From Rufibacter sp. DG15C (lineage in GTDB: Bacteria; Bacteroidota; Bacteroidia; Cytophagales; Hymenobacteraceae): DNA of 64,000 nt. Position numbers and translations under genes: made by a program. The stretch lies in the NCBI RefSeq assembly GCF_001577755.1, contig NZ_CP010776.1, forward strand, positions 1,612,001 through 1,676,000, written 5' to 3'. The notes beneath the pieces are model-generated. The model saw only the letters and a program-made list of their open reading frames with translations, had not been told where the DNA came from and ran no database searches. The number at the start of each line of letters is the position of its first letter. The first letter of the stretch is position 1. Positions 8,563 to 16,115 of the stretch are shown here, piece by piece.

Positions 8563-8602
8563 GTCAGACACAAGACGTCAGACACAAGACGTCAGACACA
8601 AA
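8563..8602. repeat. 14-bp tandem repeat (gtcagacacaagac)
   Basis: The unit gtcagacacaagac occurs twice in full and once in part directly after the DUF4476 stop codon. The same word recurs around 9020 in a hairpin. Confidence 0.75.
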
Positions 8603-8643
8603 GTTCAAGACTTAAATCCTAGCAACTTACTTAAACAGTTTAA

Positions 8644-8683
8644 AACAGAAAAGCCTCTGCATTGTGCAGAGGCTTTTCTGTTT
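8644..8683 (+). terminator. Intrinsic terminator after the DUF4476 gene
   Basis: AAGCCTCTGC-attgt-GCAGAGGCTT forms a strong stem, extended by flanking A and T runs (ttttctgttt on the 3' side). It could work in both directions. Confidence 0.8.
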
Positions 8684-8713
8684 AGTTGGAGCTTCAATAA
8701 TTACCCACTTTTA

Positions 8714-8847
8714 TCATCCTGAAAGGTCCTTGTGGGCGAACTAGACAGGCATAGGCAATGAAACGAGTCTTTTCTTTTATAATCAACCTAGATATCCCCT
8801 TTTAGTAAACGCTTTACAGCTTGCCCACAAGATCCTTTCAGGATGAC
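8714..8847. mobile_element. MITE-like element with terminal inverted repeats, copy A
   Basis: The ends are TCATCCTGAAAGGTCCTTGT and ACAAGATCCTTTCAGGATGA, inverted complements over about 24 bp with one mismatch. The ~85-bp interior encodes nothing. A second copy at 33183-33324 has the same ends, and its interior aligns with this one in reverse orientation (shared aactagacaggc and atgaaac blocks). The element has the form of a non-autonomous inverted-repeat element; no transposase is in the window. The rest of the 8560-9109 gap holds the tandem repeat, terminators, one 38-bp palindrome and low-complexity tatctag words (9069-9100). Confidence 0.65.
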
Positions 8848-8977
8848 AAAAAAGGGGGAGTGGTCGATAAAAGTGTTGATGTTGGATGAAAAATTATAAA
8901 GGAGGAGAGGTGACAAGGGAGAAACAAACGAAGAAGACTGCAAAATAGCAGGCAAACGGCGTAGAAAATTGATGCTT

Positions 8978-9015
8978 CGTTTTTAGCCTGTTTTCATCAA
9001 ACTAGGCCAAAAACG
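8978..9015. repeat. 38-bp palindromic repeat
   Basis: Left arm CGTTTTTAGCCTGTTTTC, centre atca, right arm with aggccaaaaacg. It sits downstream of the DUF4293 gene on the minus strand, next to that gene's likely terminator. Confidence 0.88.
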
Positions 9016-9050
9016 AAAAACGTCAGACACATAGGGAGTATCTGACGTCT
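9015..9050 (-). terminator. Possible terminator of the DUF4293 gene
   Basis: Read on the minus strand, ACGTCAGA and TCTGACGT pair around a loop and are followed by TTTTTCG. The position is 60 bp past the DUF4293 stop codon. Confidence 0.5.
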
Positions 9051-9109
9051 TAAGTCTTTATGGAAGTAATGTCTAATATCTAGCGTCTAGTATCTAGCAT
9101 CCAACAGAA

Positions 9110-9586
9110 TTAGCGCAATCTATCCATTGACCGTACCAAGTCCTCATCGCGTTTGATGAAGCGGTTGGCCAGGGCGTTCATGACCATGGCCACGAAAGGG
9201 ATGTAAAAACCAGAGAGGCGCTCTCCAGATTCTTTGGTGGCTACTAGGTCTTCGCCTACATAGAAGGAGAAGTAGAATACCACGCCCACCAAAGCGGCCA
9301 AGACCACCGAGTTCAAAAGGCCCAGTTTGATTTGGGTAAGGCGGCTCTTGTACTGGAAAACCTCATACAAGGCAATCAATGCAGCAGCAGCGGCCAGAAT
9401 AGCAATGAAAATGGCGCTCTTAGAAGCGGCTCCTTCGGTGGCGGTTTCAGGGCCCAAGTGGTAGGCGTCTAACACATATTCCACACCATTAGCCGGGTTC
9501 GTCTTGGCCCAGATAGGCACGAAGAACATGCCTACCATGGCAATCACAATTAGGAACAGAAACACGCTTTGAATTCTTTGTATCAT
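9110..9586 (-). CDS. DUF4293 integral membrane protein
   Basis: A 158-residue protein with four hydrophobic segments (about 5-25, 55-75, 85-110 and 125-145). It begins MIQRIQSVFLFL and ends NRFIKRDEDLVRSMDRLR, both hallmarks of the DUF4293 family, which appears confined to Bacteroidota. The function is unknown. It is divergently transcribed from the thiolase gene, with the starts 56 bp apart. Confidence 0.85.
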   Translation of the reverse strand: MIQRIQSVFLFLIVIAMVGMFFVPIWAKTNPANGVEYVLDAYHLGPETATEGAASKSAIFIAILAAAAALIALYEVFQYKSRLTQIKLGLLNSVVLAALVGVVFYFSFYVGEDLVATKESGERLSGFYIPFVAMVMNALANRFIKRDEDLVRSMDRLR

Positions 9587-9642
9587 AACAGGGTTAGTTA
9601 ACTTGCAGTCAGTAACACAAAGCTACATAAAACTTGTCAATC

Positions 9643-10851
9643 ATGGCTCAAGACGCTTATATCATAGACATCATCCGGACGCCGGTAGGCAAATTTGGCG
9701 GTTCGTTGAGTACCGTTCGGCCAGACGACCTGGGCGCAATGGTTATCAAAGAACTGATGGCCCGCAATCCAGAGGTGTCGCCTAAGGATATTGAGGATGT
9801 TATTTTTGGCGCGGCCAACCAAGCCGGGGAGGACAACCGCAACGTGGCCCGCATGTCGGGGCTGTTGGCGGGCTTGCCGCAAGAGGTGGGCGGCGTGACC
9901 GTGAATAGACTGTGCGCCTCAGGCTTGCAGTCCATTGCTGACGCCAGTCGGGCTATTAAAGCCGGCGAGGGCGAGGTTTACATTGCCGGCGGCGTGGAGA
10001 GCATGACCCGCGCCCCGTTCGTGATGGCCAAGGCAGACTCGGCCTGGAGCCGTACCTCTGAGATTCATGACACCACCATTGGCTGGCGCTTCGTGAATCC
10101 GGCCTTGTCCAAGCTGTACCACCCGTACTCCATGGGCGAGACCGCCGAGAACGTGGCCAAGCAGTGGAACATCTCCCGCGAAGACCAGGATACCTTTGCT
10201 GTGCAGTCGCAGACCCGTTACCAGGAAGCCGCCAAGGCCGGCAAGTTCAAGGACGAGATTGTGCCCGTGACCATTCCGCAGAAGAAAGGCGAGGCTCTGG
10301 TGTTTGACACCGATGAGCACCCGCGCCTTTCCCCGCTGGAAAAACTTGCCGAACTTAAGCCAGCCTTTGTCAAAGAAGGCGGCTCGGTGACTGCCGGAAA
10401 CGCCTCGGGCATCAATGACGGTGCTGCCGCGGCCTTGATTGTGAGCGGTGACTACATGCGCAAGCACAACCTCAAGCCCATGGCCAGAATCGTGGCCGCC
10501 GCGGTGGCCGGGGTGGACCCTGCGCACATGGGCATCGGGCCGGTGCCGGCTACCCGCAAAGTTTTGGAGCGCGCCGGGCTGGAGGTGAAAGACCTGGACT
10601 TGGTGGAGTTGAATGAGGCCTTCGCGTCGCAAGCACTCGCCTGCTCGCAGGAGCTGGGCCTGGACCCGGCAAAAGTGAACGTGAACGGCGGTTCCATTGC
10701 CATCGGGCACCCGCTGGGCGCCAGTGGCACCCGCGTCACGGCTACGCTTCTGCATGAAATGAAGCGTCGTCCAGATGCTAAATACGGCTTGGCTACCATG
10801 TGCATTGGCGTTGGCCAAGGCCTGGCGGTGCTTTATGAAAAATGCGAATAG
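9643..10851 (+). CDS. pcaF: Acetyl-CoA C-acyltransferase, 3-oxoadipyl-CoA thiolase type
   Basis: A 402-residue class II thiolase that cleaves 3-oxoacyl-CoA with CoA. The nucleophilic Cys lies in [12 protein letters not shown] near residue 90. The catalytic His is in [16 protein letters not shown] and the second Cys in [12 protein letters not shown] near the C terminus. The stretches [24 protein letters not shown] and [11 protein letters not shown] resemble the PcaF/PaaJ group (beta-ketoadipate and phenylacetate pathways) more than generic FadA as I recall them, and the length fits. No other aromatic-degradation gene is adjacent, so substrate specificity is an inference. I chose the ATG at 9643 over a TTG nine bases upstream. 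Confidence 0.85.
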   Translation: MAQDAYIIDIIRTPVGKFGGSLSTVRPDDLGAMVIKELMARNPEVSPKDIEDVIFGAANQAGEDNRNVARMSGLLAGLPQEVGGVTVNRLCASGLQSIADASRAIKAGEGEVYIAGGVESMTRAPFVMAKADSAWSRTSEIHDTTIGWRFVNPALSKLYHPYSMGETAENVAKQWNISREDQDTFAVQSQTRYQEAAKAGKFKDEIVPVTIPQKKGEALVFDTDEHPRLSPLEKLAELKPAFVKEGGSVTAGNASGINDGAAAALIVSGDYMRKHNLKPMARIVAAAVAGVDPAHMGIGPVPATRKVLERAGLEVKDLDLVELNEAFASQALACSQELGLDPAKVNVNGGSIAIGHPLGASGTRVTATLLHEMKRRPDAKYGLATMCIGVGQGLAVLYEKCE

Positions 10852-10882
10852 GCTTTAAATATGACAAAGCAGATAATTGGTG

Positions 10883-11221
10883 ATGACTAAGAAAGGACAA
10901 ATGATAGTGACTAACATAGTCATTTTTGCTTTTCTTGCGGGAGCCTTTTATTTATTAGTGCACTACTCTGAAACCGAGATTAAAAAAAGAATAGATACAG
11001 TCAATTCAGACTATACTTATTCAAAAGGCCTTATAAAGGATATAAAGTATTATAAGGGACACAGTGTAGATGTGAAATATCGTATTGGCAATAAATCCTA
11101 TGAATTCTCAGGCGGCTGGGATGACAACCCTAAGCACATATTAGAGGGAGACTCAATTAAGTTTAGGTATTCTATTCAATCTCCTGATCTTATCATCACA
11201 GAATTGGAGGATGAATATTAA
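10883..11221 (+). CDS. Small membrane-anchored protein of unknown function, AT-rich
   Basis: A 112-residue product with one N-terminal transmembrane helix (about residues 6-27), then a soluble part with SKGLIKDIKYYKGHSVDVKY and a beta-rich tail ending ELEDEY. I do not recognise the family. The gene is visibly more A/T-rich than the thiolase gene 31 bp upstream and ends before a strong terminator, so it behaves as a compact accessory unit. The ATG at 10883 is preferred over in-frame TTG and GTG codons just upstream. Confidence 0.6.
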   Translation: MTKKGQMIVTNIVIFAFLAGAFYLLVHYSETEIKKRIDTVNSDYTYSKGLIKDIKYYKGHSVDVKYRIGNKSYEFSGGWDDNPKHILEGDSIKFRYSIQSPDLIITELEDEY

Positions 11222-11294
11222 CATATAAATATTCTGCTCTAAGATACTGTAAGTAGTGTAGTCGCTTATTTTAGAAAATGATTAGAGATTATAA

Positions 11295-11337
11295 ATTAAC
11301 CTTGCTTCTGCTTTTTGAGGCAAGGTTAATTTTTTTG
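11295..11337 (+). terminator. Intrinsic terminator
   Basis: ATTAACCTTGC pairs with GCAAGGTTAAT around a 14-base loop and is followed by ttttttg. Confidence 0.85.
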
Positions 11338-11362
11338 TATCTGATTTTTAGTGAGTTAATGT

Positions 11363-11400
11363 TGTTTTTGCCCTATTTTCTGAGAATTGGCCTAAAAACA
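11363..11400. repeat. 38-bp palindromic repeat, degenerate
   Basis: tgtttttgccctattttctgagaa-type core; both arms recognisable but with several substitutions (ggcctaaaaaca on the right). It lies upstream of the coiled-coil protein gene. Confidence 0.6.
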
Positions 11401-11456
11401 AAACGATTCTGGCACGGACGTTGCATTCTACCAGTCAGAACTTAAAAATCACGGAT

Positions 11457-11924
11457 ATGAAACGGTATTTTTTACTCGCAATGATTAGTGTTTTGTCCTT
11501 CGGGAATATGGCGATGGCTGCTGGCGTGACCGATGCTAAGAAAGACAAGCAACAGCAGAAAGCCGCTGAGCAAAACCGCAAAGCGTTTGAGAAGGCCGCC
11601 AAAAAAGACGTTAAGAAAAGCAAGCGCGGCGATGAGGCTTCTTACCAACAAGAGATGGCCCGTGCCAAGACGCAATATAACAGAGACAAGGACCGCCTGA
11701 AGGACGAATACAACCGCCGTCAGCATGAGTTGCGTGACCGCTACCGGGCTGATGATAACAGCTTGTCTAGAACAGATTATGAGCAAGAGAAGGCGCGTAT
11801 GAAAGCGAATTATGAAAGAGAAAGAGACGCTTTGCAGGCCCGCTATGAGCAGGACCGCGACAATCGTCAGCAGAACTGGGAAGCATCTAGAGGCAACATG
11901 TCTTTGATTTCTTTCAACAGATAG
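11457..11924 (+). CDS. Secreted, highly charged coiled-coil protein
   Basis: A 155-residue product beginning with a signal peptide (MKRYFLLAMISVLSFGNMAMA). Nearly uninterrupted Lys/Arg/Glu/Asp/Gln-rich helix follows, with heptad-like patterns such as KDRLKDEYNRRQHELRDRY and RERDALQARYEQDRDNR. It should be a periplasmic alpha-helical coiled coil. I do not recognise a named family. The start was placed at the ATG opening the signal peptide. A strong terminator follows within 40 bp, so it is probably a single-gene unit. Confidence 0.75.
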   Translation: MKRYFLLAMISVLSFGNMAMAAGVTDAKKDKQQQKAAEQNRKAFEKAAKKDVKKSKRGDEASYQQEMARAKTQYNRDKDRLKDEYNRRQHELRDRYRADDNSLSRTDYEQEKARMKANYERERDALQARYEQDRDNRQQNWEASRGNMSLISFNR

Positions 11925-11960
11925 TGAATAATGGTTTTTGATTAGGTTAAGGTGAAAAGG

Positions 11961-11988
11961 CGGCTTCCCACAGGGAGGCCGTTTTTTT
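11961..11988 (+). terminator. Intrinsic terminator
   Basis: CGGCTTCCC-aca-GGGAGGCCG followed by TTTTTTT, 36 bp past the coiled-coil gene. Confidence 0.9.
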
Positions 11989-12001
11989 GTGCCCGTGATG
12001 T

Positions 12002-12039
12002 CGATTTTAGCTTGTTTTCCTAAAAGTAAGCCAAAAACG
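12002..12039. repeat. 38-bp palindromic repeat
   Basis: cgattttagcttgttttc left arm with two changes; right arm aagccaaaaacg. It follows the terminator in the 11925-12541 gap, which holds only repeats. Confidence 0.8.
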
Positions 12040-12065
12040 CTGGTCTGAAGAAAGGAGCTTCTTCG

Positions 12066-12092
12066 TCCCCCTTTGAAGGGGGTAGGGGGATG
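12066..12092. repeat. CCCCCTTTGAAGGGGG repeat, copy 1
   Basis: gtccccctttgaaggggg is followed by tagggggatga; the dyad CCCCCTTtgAAGGGGG could form a hairpin. Near-identical copies occur at 31482 and 52609 and a variant at 52690. Confidence 0.75.
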
Positions 12093-12194
12093 ACTTCTTT
12101 ATCTGAGTCCCGCCGTTGTTGGTGTTCTCACCAACAACCATGACTGCCCTTAAAGCCTCTGCCTCCCAATCCCGTCTTTCCCAATTTCTCTTAT

Positions 12195-12482
12195 CTTACT
12201 TTCTATTCAGGTTTGTCACTTTTCTCCTTGATGAGAAAAGTAACCAAAAGAATCAAGAACCACCGAACTCGCTGAACGCTCAAACAGGCGGTGGTTCATT
12301 AATGTGCACTTGGCTAAAGCTATCTGTTTCATGGCGGTCTTACACCGTTGCTACTGGAGAGGCCACTGCTTTCTCCCTCGTGAAAAAGGACCTAAATCGA
12401 ACGGTCCCTTTTCCCTCGGTCAAGGGCTGGCGGATGGCTGTTGGTGCGGTTGCAATGCCTTCATCGCCCTGCGGGCGGGAAT
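12195..12482. repeat. ~285-bp structured repeat element, copy A (before truA)
   Basis: The element aligns over its length with 52786-53075. It starts with a hairpin ACTTTTCTC-cttgat-GAGAAAAGT (12218-12241), followed by taaccaaaagaatcaag. A second stem GAACCACCG (12257-12265) pairs with CGGTGGTTC (12289-12297). Conserved blocks ctttctccctcg, ccctcggtcaa and gttgcaatgcc follow. Two base pairs in the second stem differ between the copies in a compensated way. Part of the element is read-through open frame upstream of truA, but I see no independent gene. Confidence 0.75.
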
Positions 12483-12541
12483 CTATTATGACTCAGGACT
12501 CGCGAGGCAAGACTCAGGACTATTTCAGTTATCTTTGCGGC

Positions 12542-13360
12542 ATGCGGTATTTCTTAGATGTGGCCTATGATGGCACGCGGTTCCATGGCTGGCAGACGCA
12601 ACCCAATGCCCTTACGGTGCAGGAGGTATTGGATGATGCCATTTCTAAGGTCTTTAGGGTGCCGCAGGTAGAAAGCATTGGCAGTGGCCGTACCGACACC
12701 GGTGTGCATGCGGGCCAGCAGTGGGTGCACGTGGATTTGCCGCTGGTGCTCACGCCAGAAGAAATCGTCTACAAGCTCAACCGCCTTCTTCCGCCAGACA
12801 TTGCGGTGCGACAGGCCAAGCAAGTAGGGCCCGAGGCGCACACCCGCTTTGACGCCATCTCCAGAACGTATGAGTACCACATCACGCTGGAGAAAAACCC
12901 GTTTCTGGTGCGGCATGCCTATTTCTTGTCGCGCAAGCCTGACGTGGAGCTGATGAACCTGGCTGCGCAGGCTTTGCTGGAACTGGAGGACTTCACCGCC
13001 TTCTCTAAAGTAAAAGGAGACACCAAGCATTACCGCTGTACCATCACTCGGGCCTTCTGGCAAGAGCAGGAAAACAAACTGGTCTTCACCATTCAAGCCA
13101 ACCGGTTTTTGCGCGGCATGGTGCGCCTGATTGTAGGCACCTTGCTGGATGTGGGCAAAGGGAAATTGAGCGTTAATCGGTTCAGGGAAATCATTGAAAA
13201 ACAGGATAGAAGCCTGTCCAGCGGGGCTGCTCCCTCAGAAGGTCTTTTCCTGCACCGCGTAGACTACCCTGAAGGCTATTTTGACCAACAACAGGCTTTG
13301 TTTGACCAGGAAGCGGAACGGTTACAAGCACTTGAAGCTTTGCCCAATCAAGAGGAATAA
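12542..13360 (+). CDS. truA: tRNA pseudouridine synthase A
   Basis: TruA converts U38-U40 of the tRNA anticodon arm to pseudouridine. The 272-residue protein starts MRYFLDVAYDGTRFHGWQ and contains the catalytic Asp in GRTDTGVHAGQQW near residue 53. RLLPPDIAV, ARFDAISRTYEYH-like (TRFDAISRTYEYH), DFTAFSK and FLRGMVRLIVGTLLDVG follow. The frame is open far upstream, but that part is the repeat element and lacks TruA character, so I start at 12542. A -7-like box TATCTTTG ends five bases before the ATG, which would give a nearly leaderless transcript; no good -33 TTG is visible. Confidence 0.95.
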   Translation: MRYFLDVAYDGTRFHGWQTQPNALTVQEVLDDAISKVFRVPQVESIGSGRTDTGVHAGQQWVHVDLPLVLTPEEIVYKLNRLLPPDIAVRQAKQVGPEAHTRFDAISRTYEYHITLEKNPFLVRHAYFLSRKPDVELMNLAAQALLELEDFTAFSKVKGDTKHYRCTITRAFWQEQENKLVFTIQANRFLRGMVRLIVGTLLDVGKGKLSVNRFREIIEKQDRSLSSGAAPSEGLFLHRVDYPEGYFDQQQALFDQEAERLQALEALPNQEE

Positions 13361-13361
13361 C

Positions 13362-13399
13362 CGTTTTTGGCCTGATTCCCAGAAAGTAGCCCAAAAACG
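13362..13399. repeat. 38-bp palindromic repeat
   Basis: Starts one base after the truA stop codon. Left arm CGTTTTTGGCCTGATTC; right arm with agcccaaaaacg. Confidence 0.88.
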
Positions 13400-13489
13400 T
13401 ATTCCAGACTCATAACTCAAGACTCGCGACTCAGGACTGCGCACGAAGTGCGCTTTATTGAGTACTTTTGCCCGAGGCTCAGATACTAG

Positions 13490-13527
13490 CGTTTTCGTCT
13501 TGTTTTCCGGGAATCAGGCCAAAAACG
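13490..13527. repeat. 38-bp palindromic repeat
   Basis: cgttttcgtcttgttttc left arm, aggccaaaaacg right arm. It lies in an open stretch ahead of the ABC exporter gene and is not part of the protein. The sequence between this copy and the previous one carries gactcaagactcaggact low-complexity words (13404-13440) and a -7-like TACTTTTG (13463-13470). Confidence 0.8.
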
Positions 13528-13614
13528 GAAGCGGCGGAAAACTATCAGGTACCTGCAAGGGTTTGTTTTCCGTACCACGTTCTCAGGAGCCCATCAACTT
13601 TAGCACAAGACCAC

Positions 13615-15381
13615 ATGAGTGAAATAGGCGGCAGTAAGACAGGAAGTGCCTTTGACTGGGAGGTGCTCAGGAAGATTTTCCGGTTTGTGAAGCCCTACAA
13701 CAAGGTATTTTATTTCGTGATTTTCCTGACGGTGGCCTCTGCCGTGCTGGCCACGGTGCGCCCGTTCCTCATTCAGGAGATGGTGGACAAGCAGATTCTG
13801 CAGTACAACTGGCAAGGCGTGAACCGCATGTTCATCTGGCTGGTGGTCCTCTTGATTCTGCACACGCTGGTGTCCTACCTGCACACCTATTTTGCGGGTT
13901 GGCTGGGGCAGTACGTGGTGCGTGACATCCGGGTGAAACTCTATGAGCACATCCTCAAACTAAGACTTAAGTTCTATGACCGCACGCCCATAGGCACGCT
14001 AGTCACCCGTAATGTCAGCGACGTAGAAACCCTCTCAGACGTCTTCTCTGAAGGCTTGGCCGCCATGATTGGCGACGTGTTACAGCTGGTCTTCATCCTG
14101 GCGTACATGTTCTGGCTGGACTGGGAACTGACCTTGGTGAGCCTTTCCATGTTCCCGCTCTTGATTCTGAGTACCTATGTATTTAAGGAGAAGGTGAAGG
14201 CGTCTTTCCAGGAGGTGCGCGGCGCGGTGGCTAAGCTGAACGCCTTCGTGCAGGAGCACATCACGGGCATGATGGTGGTGCAGATTTTCAACAACGAGGC
14301 CCGCGAGATGAAGAAGTTTGAGGCCATTAACAAAGAGCATACTAGAGCCAACGTCAAGTCAGTGCTGTACTATTCGGTGTACTTCCCGGTGGCCGAGGTG
14401 ATTGGTGCGGCCGGTACAGGCCTTTTGGTTTGGTACGGCGCGAAGGGCGTGGTGCAGGACCATGTCACGCTTGGCACGCTCATCGCCTTTATCATGTACA
14501 TTGCCATGTTCTTCAGGCCCATCCGGCAGATTGCCGATAGGTTCAACACCCTGCAACTGGGTGTGGTGAGCTCTGAGCGTATCATGAAACTGCTGGAAAG
14601 CAAAGAGCTGATTTCAGACACAGGCGAATACCGGCCAGAGACCATCAAAGGCGGCGTGGAGTTTGAACAGGTATGGTTTGCCTACAACGATGAGGACTGG
14701 GTGTTGCGCGGCATCTCGTTCCAGGTACAGCCGGGCCAGACCGTGGCCTTGGTGGGTGCTACGGGTGCCGGTAAGACTTCTATTATCAACCTGCTCAGCC
14801 GCTTCTATGAAATCAACAAAGGCGTGATTAAGGTAGACGGCCATGACATCAAAGAGTATGACCTGGATGTGCTGCGCCGGCATATTGGCGTGGTCTTGCA
14901 GGATGTGTTCCTGTTCTCGGGCACCATCCAAGAGAACATTACGCTGGGCAACAAGAACATCACTGAAAGCCAGATTTGGGAGGCTGCCCGTTTAGTGGGT
15001 GCTGACAAGTTCATTGAGCGCCTGCCGGGCGGTTTGCAGTACAACGTGATGGAGCGCGGGGCTACGCTTTCTGTGGGTCAGCGGCAGTTAATCTCCTTTG
15101 TGCGCGCCATGGTGTATGACCCTAAAATCATTATTCTGGACGAAGCCACTTCCAGCGTAGACTCAGAGACCGAGGAATTGATTCAGTTTGCCATTGCACA
15201 ATTGATGCAGGGCCGCACGTCTATTGTGATCGCGCACCGCCTGTCTACCATCCAAAAGGCAGATAAAATCATTGTCCTGGACCACGGCGAAATCAAGGAA
15301 AGCGGCACCCATGAACAGCTTCTACAATCTGGCGGCTACTACGCGCAGTTGCATGAGATGCAGTACAAGAACTTCGTGTAA
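13615..15381 (+). CDS. ABC exporter half-transporter, canonical ATPase site (MdlB/BmrD-like)
   Basis: A 588-residue fusion of six membrane helices (about 20-320) and a C-terminal ATPase. Walker A is GATGAGKTS, the signature is the variant LSVGQRQL, Walker B is IIILDEATSSVD with the catalytic Glu, and the switch is IAHRLST. The LSVGQRQL signature with an intact Glu marks the canonical half of heterodimeric exporters such as E. coli MdlB and B. subtilis BmrD. The matching degenerate half is encoded at 49470-51257, not next door. The start ATG at 13615 (MSEIGGSKTG) was chosen because the upstream open stretch is repeat sequence. The substrate is unknown. Confidence 0.9.
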   Translation: MSEIGGSKTGSAFDWEVLRKIFRFVKPYNKVFYFVIFLTVASAVLATVRPFLIQEMVDKQILQYNWQGVNRMFIWLVVLLILHTLVSYLHTYFAGWLGQYVVRDIRVKLYEHILKLRLKFYDRTPIGTLVTRNVSDVETLSDVFSEGLAAMIGDVLQLVFILAYMFWLDWELTLVSLSMFPLLILSTYVFKEKVKASFQEVRGAVAKLNAFVQEHITGMMVVQIFNNEAREMKKFEAINKEHTRANVKSVLYYSVYFPVAEVIGAAGTGLLVWYGAKGVVQDHVTLGTLIAFIMYIAMFFRPIRQIADRFNTLQLGVVSSERIMKLLESKELISDTGEYRPETIKGGVEFEQVWFAYNDEDWVLRGISFQVQPGQTVALVGATGAGKTSIINLLSRFYEINKGVIKVDGHDIKEYDLDVLRRHIGVVLQDVFLFSGTIQENITLGNKNITESQIWEAARLVGADKFIERLPGGLQYNVMERGATLSVGQRQLISFVRAMVYDPKIIILDEATSSVDSETEELIQFAIAQLMQGRTSIVIAHRLSTIQKADKIIVLDHGEIKESGTHEQLLQSGGYYAQLHEMQYKNFV

Positions 15382-15389
15382 GGGTAAAG

Positions 15390-15427
15390 CGTTTTTAGCC
15401 TGTTTTCCGGAAATCAGAGTAAAAATG
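15390..15427. repeat. 38-bp palindromic repeat, right arm decayed
   Basis: Begins eight bases after the exporter stop. Left arm CGTTTTTAGCCTGTTTTC is good; the right arm (cagagtaaaaatg) has lost pairing. Confidence 0.75.
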
Positions 15428-15497
15428 AAGCACTTTTACAGATAGCACATTAGCCTATTCCCTCAATTATTCAATCTCTCAATCACTCCATAGAAAA

Positions 15498-16016
15498 ATG
15501 AACAAGCGTTTCGTGATTTACATGCTCATAGTAGTGGCCGTCATGGTGGCCGTGTATGCGTATGTGGGCGGGTTCAAGCAGGTAGAAATTACTAAAACCA
15601 CGTCTAGACAGGTCTTCATTGCCGGAAAACTATATGAAGGAAAAGCTGATGCCGAGGAGTTGGGCGTGCTGTTCCAGGAAGTGGGGAAATTGGTGGAGCA
15701 GAAGAAATTAGTAGGGGAACCGGCCGGCATCTATTACAACAACCCAGAAAAGCAGAGCCAGGTGCTGCGCGCGTTTATTGGCGTGGCCATTGCAGATACC
15801 ACGGTGACGTTGCCAGCAGGCTACAAAATACGCGAGGTCAAAGCGGGTCAGCCGATCTTGCAAGGAACCTTGGACGCCAGCCAGATGATCGCCCCCAAGA
15901 AAATCTACGAATCCCTGTTTGACTATGCCGAGGATAATAAAATCAAGCTGAAGAACTACTTTGTGGAGCGCTATCCTACCAAAGATTCGGCGGTGATACA
16001 GATTGGGTTAGAATAG
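15498..16016 (+). CDS. Membrane-anchored GyrI-like effector-binding domain protein
   Basis: A 172-residue protein with one N-terminal membrane helix (residues 5-25). The domain that follows contains VFIAGKLYEGKADAEELGVL, EPAGIYYNNPEK and a C-terminal FVERYPTKDSAVIQIGL. The pattern resembles the GyrI/BmrR effector-binding (SRPBCC-like) fold that binds small molecules, here without a DNA-binding part. The ligand is unknown. A terminator lies 25 bp downstream. An AT-rich leader with a tagcacatt word (about 15439) precedes the gene. Confidence 0.65.
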   Translation: MNKRFVIYMLIVVAVMVAVYAYVGGFKQVEITKTTSRQVFIAGKLYEGKADAEELGVLFQEVGKLVEQKKLVGEPAGIYYNNPEKQSQVLRAFIGVAIADTTVTLPAGYKIREVKAGQPILQGTLDASQMIAPKKIYESLFDYAEDNKIKLKNYFVERYPTKDSAVIQIGLE

Positions 16017-16040
16017 GCAAAACACTCCCAGGCATATTGA

Positions 16041-16077
16041 CAAGAGCGATCCCTAATAGGTCGCTCTTGTTGTTTTT
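16041..16077 (+). terminator. Intrinsic terminator
   Basis: CAAGAGCGA pairs with TCGCTCTTG and is followed by ttgttttt, which merges into the left arm of the next palindromic repeat. Confidence 0.85.
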
Positions 16078-16108
16078 AGGCTGTTTTCTAGGAATCAGGC
16101 CAAAAACG
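16071..16108. repeat. 38-bp palindromic repeat
   Basis: tgtttttaggctgttttc left arm and caggccaaaaacg right arm, between two convergent genes. Its T-rich left arm doubles as the U tract of the preceding terminator. Confidence 0.85.
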
Positions 16109-16115
16109 GAAAAGC

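Noticed and set aside
8923-8961. GTG frame of 12 codons after aaggaggag
   Set aside because: Too short and not supported by anything beyond the purine run.
12116-12541. N-terminal extension of TruA
   Set aside because: The stretch is the ~285-bp repeat element, and TruA homologues start at MRYFLDV-like residues.
13362-13399. 38-bp palindrome as ordinary intrinsic terminator
   Set aside because: The hairpin ends in AAAAACG rather than a T run in both directions, and several genes have separate classical terminators next to a copy.
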